Below are positions 10,101 to 17,411 of a stretch of 26,513 nt of DNA, piece by piece (within the stretch, counting starts at the first letter, position 1; every line of letters begins with the position of its first letter). Below the pieces are notes generated by a model. That model was not told the origin of the DNA. It saw only the letters and a program-made list of their open reading frames with translations, and searched no databases. A program made the position numbers and the translations under genes. Origin of the DNA: CAYSRM01 sp964543205 (GTDB lineage: Bacteria > Verrucomicrobiota > Kiritimatiellia > UBA8416 > CAYSRM01); NCBI GenBank assembly GCA_964543205.1, contig CAZIXB010000011.1, positions 1 through 26,513 on the forward strand, read 5' to 3'.

Positions 10101-13100
10101 CCGGACAGACCGCCAGGAAGCAGCGCGCAAGCTGGAAAACTTTGCCGCTAAACTGAAACAGGCAGAAGAGATGGCCGCGTCTGAGAATCGAGACGGAAAT
10201 CGAGAAGCTTCCAGGCAACTTCTCGACCAGCTTGAACAAGCCCGGGAGACATCCGGAAAAGCTGCCATGGAATTAATGGCTGAAGACAGACCGTCCGACA
10301 AGGAAATCGCCGAAATCCAACATCGGCTCAATAAAGCCCTCAAAATGTCGGCGCCCGGCCAGGACCTTGAAGAACAACACAAATACGCGCGGCAAAGGCT
10401 GGAATCCATGGAATCGCCGCTTGACAGAAAAATCGCGCGCGCAAGGGAAAACGTCAGGGCCGCGGCCGCAAACATTAAACCAGGGGCTGATTCACCGGAC
10501 GCCCTCGAGAAAATACGGCATAGCAGGGATCAACTGACAGAGACTTCCTCGGATCTAGGCGAAGCTGCAACGGAGATCCGTAAAAAGGCGGAGGCCCGCC
10601 TGCTGGGCAATGCCGGCAGAGCCGATGACGCGCGCGCGGCCATGGCTCTTTCAGCCGCGCTTGAGAAAACCAGCCGGGATATTGAAGATTCAAAAAAGAA
10701 GATGGTTGAATCCGTGCGCATGCCCGGGGATCCGGAAAAAACTGGCAAAGGAACAACGATGCGCAGGCAATCCAAGGCCTCTCTCATGAAAGCGGAATCG
10801 GAACTTGAAGAAATTGAAAAGACCCTTCGAGATTGGCAGGCCGCAGAACAAGGCGAACTATCCACGCAGGAAGAATACGAATTGCAGAAGTCTCTGGATA
10901 AGCTGAGCAAACGCCACCTTTCCGAAGAGGTTCGGGAAAAACTCGGCGAACTAGCCCTGATGAAAGAGTCATCCGATAAACTCAAGGAGCTCAGCCAAAG
11001 AACTGCCGGTCTCACTCCTTCGCCGCGTAAAGAGACGCTGGAACAACTCAAAAAAGAAACCGGAGAAACAGGCAGAAAACTTGCCGCTATCCTTGCCTCC
11101 GGCGATAAGGGCAAGGCAATCGAAACCGCAAAACAACTTGTGGCCAGGGCTAAAAAAGATATGGCCGGCCTCGAGAAATCCATCGCTCCGGACAACCTGG
11201 AAGACCGCGGCGGCTATCCAGCCGCCCGGAAAGCCCTGGACAAAGCCTCGCGCTCACTCGCCGAAGCTGAAACAGCAAGGGAAATGCTGAACCGTTCAAA
11301 ATCTGGCGCTGGGAAACTCTTCAATGACAGCGTCAGAAAACCGCTTGAGGAAAGTTTCCGCGAAAAAAGAAAAGACGCAAACATGGCGGCAGCCCTACAT
11401 GAGACAAAAAAAGCAGCCGAGGCGCTTGAACAGGAACAAATGGAGGCAATACCCGGAAACATTGACAATGCAAAAGAAGCCCTTGCCGCTGATGAGTTCT
11501 CTGAAGATGAAGCGGCAAAGAAGATGAAAAGCCATCTTGACGCCGCCGCAGACGCAGTAAAGGAAGCGGAAGAAAATAGATACCAGGGACAGAAACGCGC
11601 CATACGCGCAGCAGACGACGAATCAGACCCGAAGAAACAGAAACTTCTCCACGATGCCGCCCGCTCCGCGGCAAAAGGGGACGTCCAGAATGCCTTGAAA
11701 AAAGCAAGGGCAGCAGGACAGCCCGGCTCCGATGCCGCGAACTCGCTCAATGAAGCAATCAAGGCTCGAAAAGAAGCCGCCCTGCAACTTTCAAAAGCGA
11801 AAACACAAGGCAGAAAGGCTTCCGAAGAATCGGCTTCGGACAGGAAAAATGATAAAGTCGCCCGGGCAAGAAAAACCCTCCCCGAAGTTAACAAACTTCT
11901 GGATGACTACAAAAAAGAACTTGCCGGGCTCAACCCTGATGCCCCAAACCCGGGCGGCAAACTTCAACAGACGACACCCTCAAGATCAGCGCCGGCAAAG
12001 GCAAAGAACAGTCTCGCACACGCTTACAAAGATCTGGAACAGATGAATAAGGCGCTGCGGGAAGCCGAATCATTGGGCGAACAGCCGCGCAAGGCGGCTT
12101 CAAAAAGACATTTGCCTCTTAAATCCGACGCCATGAAAATGCTAAACTCCATATCCGAGGGCGAAGTCAGCGACCGCAAAGACAAAGTCGACAGGATGAA
12201 AAACGATTTCCCGGTTGCGCCTGCAAGCAAACAGCCGCAGATACTCAGAGACATCGCTGACAGCCTGCCCGAAGACAAGAAGAATCAAAAAGAAGAGTTC
12301 GATAAACTGGCGGAAGCCATGGAAGACAACGCCGAAAAAACCGGATGGGAAGATAACTGGCGCCGGCAGCGCGACAAATCACTTGATGAGGTTCGCGCTG
12401 CAGCCGCACAGATAGACCGGAAACTGGCGGAGGCAGGGCTGGAGAGAAATGCCAACCCGCGCAAACTTGCCCGCGCTGTCAAAAACAAAGCTGCAGCAAA
12501 AGAACTGGCCGCCGCCCGGAAAAGCGCGCAGGCCCTGAACAGAAGCTTCGATCAGGCCGCAGGCAGTCAAGAGTCAGCCGATGCCCCGCGCTCTAAATCC
12601 CCAACATCGGCAAGAGGAAAACAACAACCAGAACCGGATTCACTCGCGCCGGCCCTCGCTCAGGCCGCCCGGGAACTGGAGCGTGCCGCGCAATACCCCG
12701 GACGCCATCAGAAACCCCTTGCCGAGGCCCTCTCCAACACGGAAAAGCGGCAGCTTCCCTCGGCTGCCAGGATTGCGTCTCAAACGCCTTACGCAAAAGA
12801 AGCCATGCCGGAATTGCAGAAAAGCCTCGATGCAATGGATAAAGCATGGGAAGAACTCGGCAAAGCAATATCACATCCAGCGGAAGACGGAAAAAGAAAC
12901 GACCGGCAGTGGAAAGAAATTGCAAAACACATGAACGCAGGCAATCTCAACGCAGCAGCCAGAGAAGCTCGCGAAGCAGGCAATGAAGGCTCTCGCTTGG
13001 AAGAAGCGCTTCAACAAGCTGAAAAAGCCGCACAAAACACGGAAGAAAAGCTCAAAAGCGCTGCACAAGCCGCGCAAACAAACCCACACAAAAGCCGGGC

Positions 13101-13824
13101 CGGAGATCTACTGAATCAGGCAGGCGAATACCTGGCCGCCGACACCGGCCAGATACCCGAATCAGCGGAGGAAATACAACAGAAGCTGTCACAGGCCGGG
13201 GATGCCCTCCAGAAAGATCAATTCCAGCAGGCGGCGCAAGCCGTTGCATCAGCCATGCAAACAACCCCCAGCACCCAGCAACCAGCCCCCAGCAACCAGC
13301 AACCAGCATCCAGCATCCAGCATCCAGCATCCAGAAACCAGCATCCAGAAACCAGCATCCAGCAACCAGACCCGACACAGGCAGCCATCGCCTCTGCGGT
13401 CGCTCAGACAAAAGAAGCCGCCGCCGAACTTGGTTCGCCTTCGCCTGAAAAACAACGCGCAGCGCAAGCCATGGACACTGCAAGACAGCAGCTTCAGCAG
13501 GCACAGCAGTCGGCCTCACAGCAGATTGCGTCTCAATCGGGAATGAGCAACGCCTCCCAGCCAGGCCGGCAAACCTCGCCAGGCGGCAATAGCGGCGGCT
13601 CAATGGCAAACGCAAAACATGACAACGCTATAATTACGGAAATGCTGGGAGACGGCTGGCAGGGAACCGACGGAAAACTGCGCAGCCGCGACCTGGCCGG
13701 ACAGGGCTCGGAATATAGCCCGTACTATAGAAACGCGATGAAACAATACATGGAACGCGTAGCCAGAGAACGCGCCAAACATAGACCGCGGCTTCAGAAC
13801 AAAAATACAACCGGAAACAATTGA
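7117..13824 (+). CDS. Giant DUF4175-like membrane protein with PA14 domain and long coiled coil
   Basis: 2235 residues. Three hydrophobic helices at about 25-42, 54-77 and 147-163 resemble the N-terminus of DUF4175-type proteins. A beta-rich region follows (about 185-480) with family-like phrases such as FPAYTKLQP and SIPDKKPSIKLL. A PA14 domain lies at about 690-845, with the typical core SDDGSRLYINGKKV (about 767-780); PA14 domains usually bind carbohydrate. From about 850 to 2040 the sequence is Ala/Glu/Lys/Gln-rich and almost free of Gly/Pro breaks, as in a long coiled coil. Residues about 2050-2085 are encoded by heptamer array R2. The tail is Gln/Ser-rich and ends in a conserved-looking element (YSPYYRNAMKQYMERVA), similar to the ends of DUF4175-like proteins in such operons. 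It follows the VWA genes and is followed at once by the squalene-cyclase-fold gene. Probably anchored in the inner membrane and reaching far into the periplasm (inference). Confidence 0.9.
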   Translation: MTKKLTESLAAFKEQYHRVKFRAGMARAIMVAITVLLAGCAVDYHLPLSYNQRLLLTLLCYGTTLAFAVFGWLLPAVMPVSANKLAWMIERIHPEFNEKLISSIEFQETADSRVSMDLLESVLEETEIDLEQIKAEQAMPITWKHFALPGFMLALFVIILSLPQTQTPLLVKRIALPSPRDASAGAFRLNFKAPLADKFVEGQKTLFKVACTDYTVDEVELILEGPRNRRIPMKRSRKKPVFEATVNDLFGNYDYRAVAGKVSTPLRSLQMVKLPRIHRFVKIYSFPAYTKLQPVTVTARTGNLRALEGARADITVEVNRPLDSAWAQYNNEHILARISEDEKSLTFSLTIADEDSYTLHLADKRHEAAVTELTCKVESIPDKKPSIKLLAPEQDLLAQENDQIQLQWQSHDDYEIIEQKAIARLENRQVKEIPLTASATNLLLNLDNINLFAGDVLEVRIAARDAVEQQGHSRPLRLTVIHGVDLQKSLSYIKAGQQAAEYLKQGHADFVKMIDLKDTIRDALVYKSERAEETLKHNRNMLAARRERMSRRIGESSSACSRMGEFAFFPKADSYSFLTADYLQGAKLYQAPMLTANKTESPAWDNTAKLFELSSAMTTGLVTLAENRMPYLSARLLQQIARHACFQDDAQSRIWTRRIHKQALELAGEHAPQFTNALSRVNLPEKGKPFNQGLRPGLEGRIYPGIDEYPEDWTGKEPEDNIKSRIYKTFTLVSARDMDMAPGDTFSARWQGYIRIDKPGTYSFRLESDDGSRLYINGKKVVSNDGSHELRDRTGTVKLTRGYHDIAIVYYNSGSIAGLYATWNRENETRRELDSSNLFADIGNGEARLLYLVNKLTASLEEPASRFSGLDKIAEQIREAMQTNPENLEKLAAKLETTGDKTDWRPVKQIEQALTEASQNAESVDIKYDRKIAAQVLRDAVRDRDAGKVRKTVESLEVIDKWQRGRRSAESLRKTLEEAAGQLNEAIKHIHAGTSRTDRQEAARKLENFAAKLKQAEEMAASENRDGNREASRQLLDQLEQARETSGKAAMELMAEDRPSDKEIAEIQHRLNKALKMSAPGQDLEEQHKYARQRLESMESPLDRKIARARENVRAAAANIKPGADSPDALEKIRHSRDQLTETSSDLGEAATEIRKKAEARLLGNAGRADDARAAMALSAALEKTSRDIEDSKKKMVESVRMPGDPEKTGKGTTMRRQSKASLMKAESELEEIEKTLRDWQAAEQGELSTQEEYELQKSLDKLSKRHLSEEVREKLGELALMKESSDKLKELSQRTAGLTPSPRKETLEQLKKETGETGRKLAAILASGDKGKAIETAKQLVARAKKDMAGLEKSIAPDNLEDRGGYPAARKALDKASRSLAEAETAREMLNRSKSGAGKLFNDSVRKPLEESFREKRKDANMAAALHETKKAAEALEQEQMEAIPGNIDNAKEALAADEFSEDEAAKKMKSHLDAAADAVKEAEENRYQGQKRAIRAADDESDPKKQKLLHDAARSAAKGDVQNALKKARAAGQPGSDAANSLNEAIKARKEAALQLSKAKTQGRKASEESASDRKNDKVARARKTLPEVNKLLDDYKKELAGLNPDAPNPGGKLQQTTPSRSAPAKAKNSLAHAYKDLEQMNKALREAESLGEQPRKAASKRHLPLKSDAMKMLNSISEGEVSDRKDKVDRMKNDFPVAPASKQPQILRDIADSLPEDKKNQKEEFDKLAEAMEDNAEKTGWEDNWRRQRDKSLDEVRAAAAQIDRKLAEAGLERNANPRKLARAVKNKAAAKELAAARKSAQALNRSFDQAAGSQESADAPRSKSPTSARGKQQPEPDSLAPALAQAARELERAAQYPGRHQKPLAEALSNTEKRQLPSAARIASQTPYAKEAMPELQKSLDAMDKAWEELGKAISHPAEDGKRNDRQWKEIAKHMNAGNLNAAAREAREAGNEGSRLEEALQQAEKAAQNTEEKLKSAAQAAQTNPHKSRAGDLLNQAGEYLAADTGQIPESAEEIQQKLSQAGDALQKDQFQQAAQAVASAMQTTPSTQQPAPSNQQPASSIQHPASRNQHPETSIQQPDPTQAAIASAVAQTKEAAAELGSPSPEKQRAAQAMDTARQQLQQAQQSASQQIASQSGMSNASQPGRQTSPGGNSGGSMANAKHDNAIITEMLGDGWQGTDGKLRSRDLAGQGSEYSPYYRNAMKQYMERVARERAKHRPRLQNKNTTGNN
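13266..13370 (+). repeat. Heptamer array R2, inside the giant gene and in frame
   Basis: Fifteen units starting CCCCAGC, ACCCAGC, AACCAGC, CCCCAGC, then a mix of AACCAGC, ATCCAGC and ATCCAGA, ending AACCAGA. Total 105 bp, exactly 35 codons, so the host frame is preserved. It encodes a Gln/Pro/Ser-rich stretch with phrases such as SNQQPASSIQHP and NQHPETSIQQP. This is unlike the Ala/Glu/Lys coiled coil before it and the Ala/Gln-rich sequence after it. Same strand and same CCCCAGC head as the intergenic arrays. Confidence 0.95.
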
Positions 13825-13826
13825 CC

Positions 13827-14978
13827 ATGCCCAATCCGCTTCACTTATCCCGCAAAAACAGGATCGGCCGGATCCACATCCCGTATAATACTGCCTTCTT
13901 CCCTCTGCGGTTCACCCTTGCCGCTTTTTTACTATCAGTTTGCCTGCTTTCGCTCCTGGTGATGCCGGCCGGCGCACAAACAGGACAGGACGACCTGAAA
14001 CACCTTGCGGAGATCAACAAAATCGACGAAGTCGATAAGGCAATCGACAAGGGCCTGCGCTACCTGCTTTCGCGTCAGGACGCCACCGAAGGCTACTTTG
14101 CCGGTAAACTCAAAAACACTTACACCGGACTCGGCTGCATAGCGCTCATGTCCGCAGGCCATTTCCCGGAACGCTCTGAATTCGGCGAAAGCCTTCGCAG
14201 AGGCATAAACTATCTGGTAAAGAAATCCGGGGAACATAACGGGTATTTCGGCAAGGAAGGAAAGGCCCGCATGTACGGCCACGCAATCTGCACCCTCGCC
14301 CTGACCGAAGCCTACGGCATGATGCCCACAAAAGAGGAGAACCTGGCCGTCAAAAGAGCCGCACAAAAAGCTATCGATGTTATTCTTCATTCACAGGTCG
14401 ACAATAAAGAAAACAAAAGGCACTACGGCGGCTGGCGCTATGAACCGCGCAAAAAAGAAGCCGATTTGTCAGTCACCGTCTGGCAGGCGCTCGCTCTCCG
14501 GTCGGCAGAAAACTGCCAGCTGGAAACGCCTGCCCACTCTATCTCCAATGCCGTCACATATGTGCGCCGGGTATACAGCAAAAAACACGGGGGCTACTCA
14601 TATCAACCCGGGAAGGAACCTTCTATAGCCATGCGCTGCGCCGGTGTTGTATGCATGCGCGCGCTCGGAAAGGGCAAAGAAGACAAGGACTGGAAAGAAA
14701 TCAGTAAATCCGCGGAGTTTCTTATGAACCTGGACCCGTCCAGGCACCGGAGGCATTACTTCTACCAGTCTTACTACGTTGCAACTGCCGCCAATATGAT
14801 GGGGGAAAAGTATCGGGATAGAATATTGCCCCGCCTCGAAAAACACCTTGTAGGGCTGCAGAAGGACAACGGATCCTTTAAAAACTACTACGGTTACGAC
14901 GACGGCTGCTATTCTACGGCCTTCTCAATAATCTGCCTTTCCGTCCGTTACCAGTTCCTGCCAATATACCAGGAATAA
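13827..14978 (+). CDS. Secreted prenyltransferase/squalene-oxidase-repeat protein
   Basis: 383 residues from the ATG at 13827; a TTG six bases upstream (13821, overlapping the previous stop) is a possible alternative. A basic N-terminal region leads into a strong hydrophobic segment and a likely signal-peptidase site AGA|QTG, so it is exported. The mature part consists of alpha-alpha-barrel repeats of the squalene-cyclase/prenyltransferase fold: LKNTYTGLGCIALMSAGH, RMYGHAICTLALTEAYG, YGGWRYEP followed by ADLSVTVWQALALRSA, GGYSYQPG and a C-terminal GCYSTAFSIICLS. The DxDD motif of squalene-hopene cyclases is absent, so terpene cyclisation is unlikely. Non-enzymatic members of this fold are common next to MoxR/VWA operons in PVC bacteria, where their role is unknown. 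Last gene of the operon; its stop codon touches array R3 and a terminator follows. Confidence 0.9.
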   Translation: MPNPLHLSRKNRIGRIHIPYNTAFFPLRFTLAAFLLSVCLLSLLVMPAGAQTGQDDLKHLAEINKIDEVDKAIDKGLRYLLSRQDATEGYFAGKLKNTYTGLGCIALMSAGHFPERSEFGESLRRGINYLVKKSGEHNGYFGKEGKARMYGHAICTLALTEAYGMMPTKEENLAVKRAAQKAIDVILHSQVDNKENKRHYGGWRYEPRKKEADLSVTVWQALALRSAENCQLETPAHSISNAVTYVRRVYSKKHGGYSYQPGKEPSIAMRCAGVVCMRALGKGKEDKDWKEISKSAEFLMNLDPSRHRRHYFYQSYYVATAANMMGEKYRDRILPRLEKHLVGLQKDNGSFKNYYGYDDGCYSTAFSIICLSVRYQFLPIYQE

Positions 14979-14979
14979 C

Positions 14980-15105
14980 CCCCAGCCCCCAGCATCCAGC
15001 ACCCAGCATCCAGAGACCAGTATCCAGCATCCAGTATCCAGTATCCAGTATCAAGCATCCAGCACCCAGCATCCAGCACCCAGCATCCAGAAACCAGCAT
15101 CCAGA
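14980..15105 (+). repeat. Heptamer array R3 between convergent genes
   Basis: Eighteen units, 126 bp, beginning CCCCAGC, CCCCAGC, ATCCAGC, ACCCAGC and including variants with T or G at the unit edge (ATCCAGT three times in a row, GACCAGT). It starts one base after the TAA of the upstream gene and ends where the A-run of the terminator begins, so it fills the whole 3' untranslated region. The tandem ATCCAGT block suggests recent local duplication of a variant unit. Confidence 0.95.
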
Positions 15106-15108
15106 AAA

Positions 15109-15136
15109 AAAACGCCGGGCTTACGCCCGGCGTTTT
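15109..15136. terminator. Bidirectional rho-independent terminator
   Basis: A perfect 12-bp inverted repeat AAAACGCCGGGC / GCCCGGCGTTTT around the loop TTAC. On the plus strand it is followed by only four T. On the minus strand the eight A at 15105-15112 become a run of eight T, so termination should be stronger for the lipoprotein operon. It lies between convergent genes. Confidence 0.92.
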
Positions 15137-15155
15137 CAGTTCGCATATCGAAAAA

Positions 15156-15629
15156 TCAGTCCACAAATTTCTTAAGTTTGTGTAGCTGATCCGCCGACAA
15201 CGTCATGGACGCCTTTGCTTTGATCATCTCGGGCTGTGCAACCTCGCCAAGACGATTGGGGCGTTGACGCTCATATGTAACTGTGGCGCGAGCCAACCAT
15301 CCGTGAGTATAGCTCTGGGCTTCCTGGCTTTTGAGCAACAGATCGCCCACGGTGGCTTCGCTTGACACCTGTGCGCCCTTGATTTTCTCCAGCAGCGCCG
15401 CCCTTGCATTTATAGCAGCAGCGAGACGGGCTTTTGCCACTTGATGCGCATTGTCAGGGTTTTGCGCCACAGACATTCCAGTAGCTTCAAACAGGTAGTT
15501 CCCGTCTTCCGTTACTGCCGCGCCTGGCATGGCTTTTACCTGCATACTGCCAGTAGACTGGCATCCGGCCACAACCAACGCTGCAAGACCTGCGGTCATT
15601 ACTGAAACCATTAGTTTATCTATTTTCAT
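15156..15629 (-). CDS. LPP20-like lipoprotein (paralogue of the gene at 16934)
   Basis: 157 residues from the ATG at 15629, chosen because GGAGG lies 5 nt upstream; an earlier ATG at 15650 is less well placed. The signal peptide ends in a lipobox, VVAGC, so it is a lipoprotein. The mature part resembles the LPP20 family: a strand-like GNYLFEATG, an alanine-rich helix (AKARLAAAINARAALLEKI), then KGAQVSSEATVGDLLL and a final basic LHKLKKFVD. It aligns by eye over its whole length with the product of 16934-17368 (shared pattern ...LLxKIKG...VxDLLL...GWLxRA), so the two are paralogues. Last gene of the minus-strand cluster, followed by the terminator. LPP20 itself is a Helicobacter outer-membrane lipoprotein; the role here is unknown. 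Confidence 0.88.
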   Translation of the reverse strand: MKIDKLMVSVMTAGLAALVVAGCQSTGSMQVKAMPGAAVTEDGNYLFEATGMSVAQNPDNAHQVAKARLAAAINARAALLEKIKGAQVSSEATVGDLLLKSQEAQSYTHGWLARATVTYERQRPNRLGEVAQPEMIKAKASMTLSADQLHKLKKFVD

Positions 15630-15705
15630 CTTTTCCTCCATACTTGTCATTTCTGTGTATTCGTACTTACCTTACAATGCCTCTTCCCCTCGTTCTCTCG
15701 ACTCG

Positions 15706-15715
15706 TCACCTCCTT
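15706..15715 (-). promoter_or_regulatory. Orphan perfect Shine-Dalgarno sequence in a purine-rich leader
   Basis: Read on the minus strand, the 97-115 nt between the FlgT-like and last LPP20-like genes is strongly purine-rich and contains AAGGAGGTGA, a 10-base match to the anti-Shine-Dalgarno end of 16S rRNA. No start codon lies 4-12 nt downstream. The real start, at 15629, has its own GGAGG. The site may be a standby ribosome-binding site or an mRNA-stability element. Confidence 0.4.
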
Positions 15716-15744
15716 CCCTTTCTGTCTTCTTCCTCAAAATGAAA

Positions 15745-16941
15745 TTATGAGCCCGTTGTTTTTTCGGCTATAAGCGGAAATTCTCTGCCAGTAAGCTCTT
15801 TCCTCATGTGCGTGTCAGAACTCTCCGCTTTTTTCGGTTCCAGGCTCTTGCCGCGAAACATGTACTCAATGCGCGCCGGAGAAGTATATGTTCTTTTAAG
15901 CCCGCCAAGCAGGTCTGCCTCATCCAAAGCGCCTTCAACAAAGAAAAGCGTATTTCCTGCCAGTATACGCTCAAAAACGTGTTTTCCGGAATCATCCGGC
16001 CCGGCGGAAGCTGATTCCTCTTTACCCAGTGCGGCGCTGAAACGCTGCACCTGTTCCTTCTCTAGGCCGTGGATGCATACGCGTACGGCGCGAGGACTGT
16101 TCCATAACCTCATAGCATCCTGCGCCATCTGGATTCCTAACCGCTGCCACCAGATGCTGGAAGGAGTCGAATCTTCGGTCAACGCCCATTTCCCGGTTGC
16201 CAGGGCATTCGGGAAATACCCGGTCGAGCTTTCCTGCTCCCCAAAGCTCAGCTCCCATTTTACTTCGAACCTTTCGTCCGCCTCTCCCGGTTGATCTACA
16301 ATCCATACATTCGCCTTAAGCGCCGCCTCTTCCGCCTCCGGGCTGCTTACTGCAACCCCGCTGGCTTTTAAAGCGGTAACAATCCGGGATTGGTAAGCGT
16401 TGCATTGTTCGGGAGACAGCTCTTTGGATTTAACGTCTACGACGATGACTGGTTTCCAGGCATGCAGAGACTGCTCAGATCTGGATGGGGCCGGCAAGTC
16501 TCTCAACGGTTTAACCAAAGCTTGCGCCTCCACCCTGTAGACAGGAGGATCGGTATTCGGAATGAACCCGGATTCAAGGATTTCCATTCTTTCGACAAAA
16601 CCCGTTCCGAGTGTGCGCACTCTTTTCCCCTTGAGCTGCATATCCCTTACTTCAGCGGTAATGCGCACAAAGACCTTGGCCTGCGCAACAGAATTAAACA
16701 ACGCGTCTTCAAGAGCTTCCCGATGCGCTTCCGCAAGAGACATCCCATCCTCCATTGCGGCATAGCCCGTTGCTTTCACTTCCACCGATCTTTCGCTTTG
16801 CGCCGGCTGACATAAGGCGGGAGCTGTAATGTATAAAAAGCACAGCAAAAACGGTATAAACCGCTCTGAAGACGCTTTCCTAACGCCAAAATCACGCAAA
16901 CTCCGCTCAAAAGCGGTTAACAGGTCAGACTTGCTATTCAA
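15745..16941 (-). CDS. Exported protein with FlgT N-terminal-like domain
   Basis: 398 residues from a TTG at 16941. No ATG exists before the mature domain, and AAAGGA lies 5 nt upstream of this TTG. A second in-frame TTG at 16899 would also retain the signal peptide. A hydrophobic segment (about 29-43) ends near ALCQ, so the protein is exported; this Cys is not in a good lipobox. Residues about 52-145 look like the FlgT N-terminal domain: SVEVKATGYAAMEDG, an AHREALEDAL helix, a long beta hairpin and YRVEAQALVKPL. The following part (KPVIVVDVKS...) resembles the FlgT middle or CsgG/TolB-like fold. FlgT forms the H ring of the Vibrio flagellar motor, but no flagellar gene is seen here. The start overlaps the upstream gene's stop by 8 bp, indicating coupling. 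Confidence 0.8.
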   Translation of the reverse strand: MNSKSDLLTAFERSLRDFGVRKASSERFIPFLLCFLYITAPALCQPAQSERSVEVKATGYAAMEDGMSLAEAHREALEDALFNSVAQAKVFVRITAEVRDMQLKGKRVRTLGTGFVERMEILESGFIPNTDPPVYRVEAQALVKPLRDLPAPSRSEQSLHAWKPVIVVDVKSKELSPEQCNAYQSRIVTALKASGVAVSSPEAEEAALKANVWIVDQPGEADERFEVKWELSFGEQESSTGYFPNALATGKWALTEDSTPSSIWWQRLGIQMAQDAMRLWNSPRAVRVCIHGLEKEQVQRFSAALGKEESASAGPDDSGKHVFERILAGNTLFFVEGALDEADLLGGLKRTYTSPARIEYMFRGKSLEPKKAESSDTHMRKELTGREFPLIAEKTTGS

Positions 16942-17368
16942 CGTATTCCTTTAAACAGTATATCTCTTCCCTGGACAATCTCAGGGTAGCAGTAGCTCGA
17001 ACCGTTTTCGGCCGAAGCCGTCCTTCCGGACTGTCACAGACAACATCTGCCCGGGAAAGCCAACCGCTGGTTTCCGACCGAGCAGCCTGCTTCTGCAGTA
17101 AAAGATCCGCCACGGTAATATTTTCCGTAAGGTACACTCCCTTGATCTTTTTCAAAAGATTGGCGCGAGCCATCGTTTCGGCTGCCAGCTTTGCCCCGGC
17201 CACATCCATGTCCTCGCCCGGCTTCATAACTATTGCAGTTCCTTCGGCTTTAAAGATGTAGGTCCCATCATCGGCAACATCCGCTCCGGGTATATTGGGA
17301 TACGACGCGCATCCGGCGACAAAGACACATGCCATCAACGAGGTCAAGGCGCTTCTAATAAGTTTCAT
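16934..17368 (-). CDS. LPP20-like lipoprotein
   Basis: 144 residues. The signal peptide (MKLIRSALTSLMACVFVAGC) has a clear lipobox, FVAGC, so it is a lipoprotein. The mature region has the LPP20 pattern: DDGTYIFKAEG, an Ala-rich helix (GAKLAAETMARANLLKKIKG), VYLTENITVADLLL, SGWLSRADV, and a closing LSREEIYCLKEYVE. It has a good Shine-Dalgarno (AAAGGAG) and an ATG start. It shares its layout with the gene at 15156-15629. Second gene of the minus-strand cluster, 43 bp after the two-domain gene and overlapping the FlgT-like gene by 8 bp. Probably sits in the outer or inner membrane leaflet facing the periplasm; function unknown. Confidence 0.9.
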   Translation of the reverse strand: MKLIRSALTSLMACVFVAGCASYPNIPGADVADDGTYIFKAEGTAIVMKPGEDMDVAGAKLAAETMARANLLKKIKGVYLTENITVADLLLQKQAARSETSGWLSRADVVCDSPEGRLRPKTVRATATLRLSREEIYCLKEYVE

Positions 17369-17411
17369 TTGTTTTTTTCTCCTTTTGTTTCTGCGTTAGC
17401 CCGAACTGTCT

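Noticed and set aside
9553..10475. Two long overlapping minus-strand ORFs (228 and 269 aa) opposite the giant gene
   Set aside because: They are antisense to a clearly coding coiled-coil region, are rich in Ser/Arg/Ala/Cys from reversed Glu/Ala/Lys codons, overlap each other in different frames, and have no recognisable domain.
10530..11894. Minus-strand ORFs of 221 and 226 aa opposite the giant gene
   Set aside because: Same reversed-codon composition; products of biased codon use in the coiled coil, not genes.
13052..13615. 187-aa minus-strand ORF running through array R2
   Set aside because: It stays open because the heptamer array has no stop in any frame; its Cys/Trp/Leu repeats come from the array and it lies antisense to the giant gene.
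14948..15166. 72-aa minus-strand ORF through array R3
   Set aside because: Made almost entirely of array sequence, crosses the terminator hairpin and overlaps the end of the convergent lipoprotein gene.
15806..16815. Plus-strand ORFs (162 and 141 aa) in the lipoprotein cluster
   Set aside because: Antisense to the FlgT-like gene, whose reading frame has a signal peptide and domain structure.
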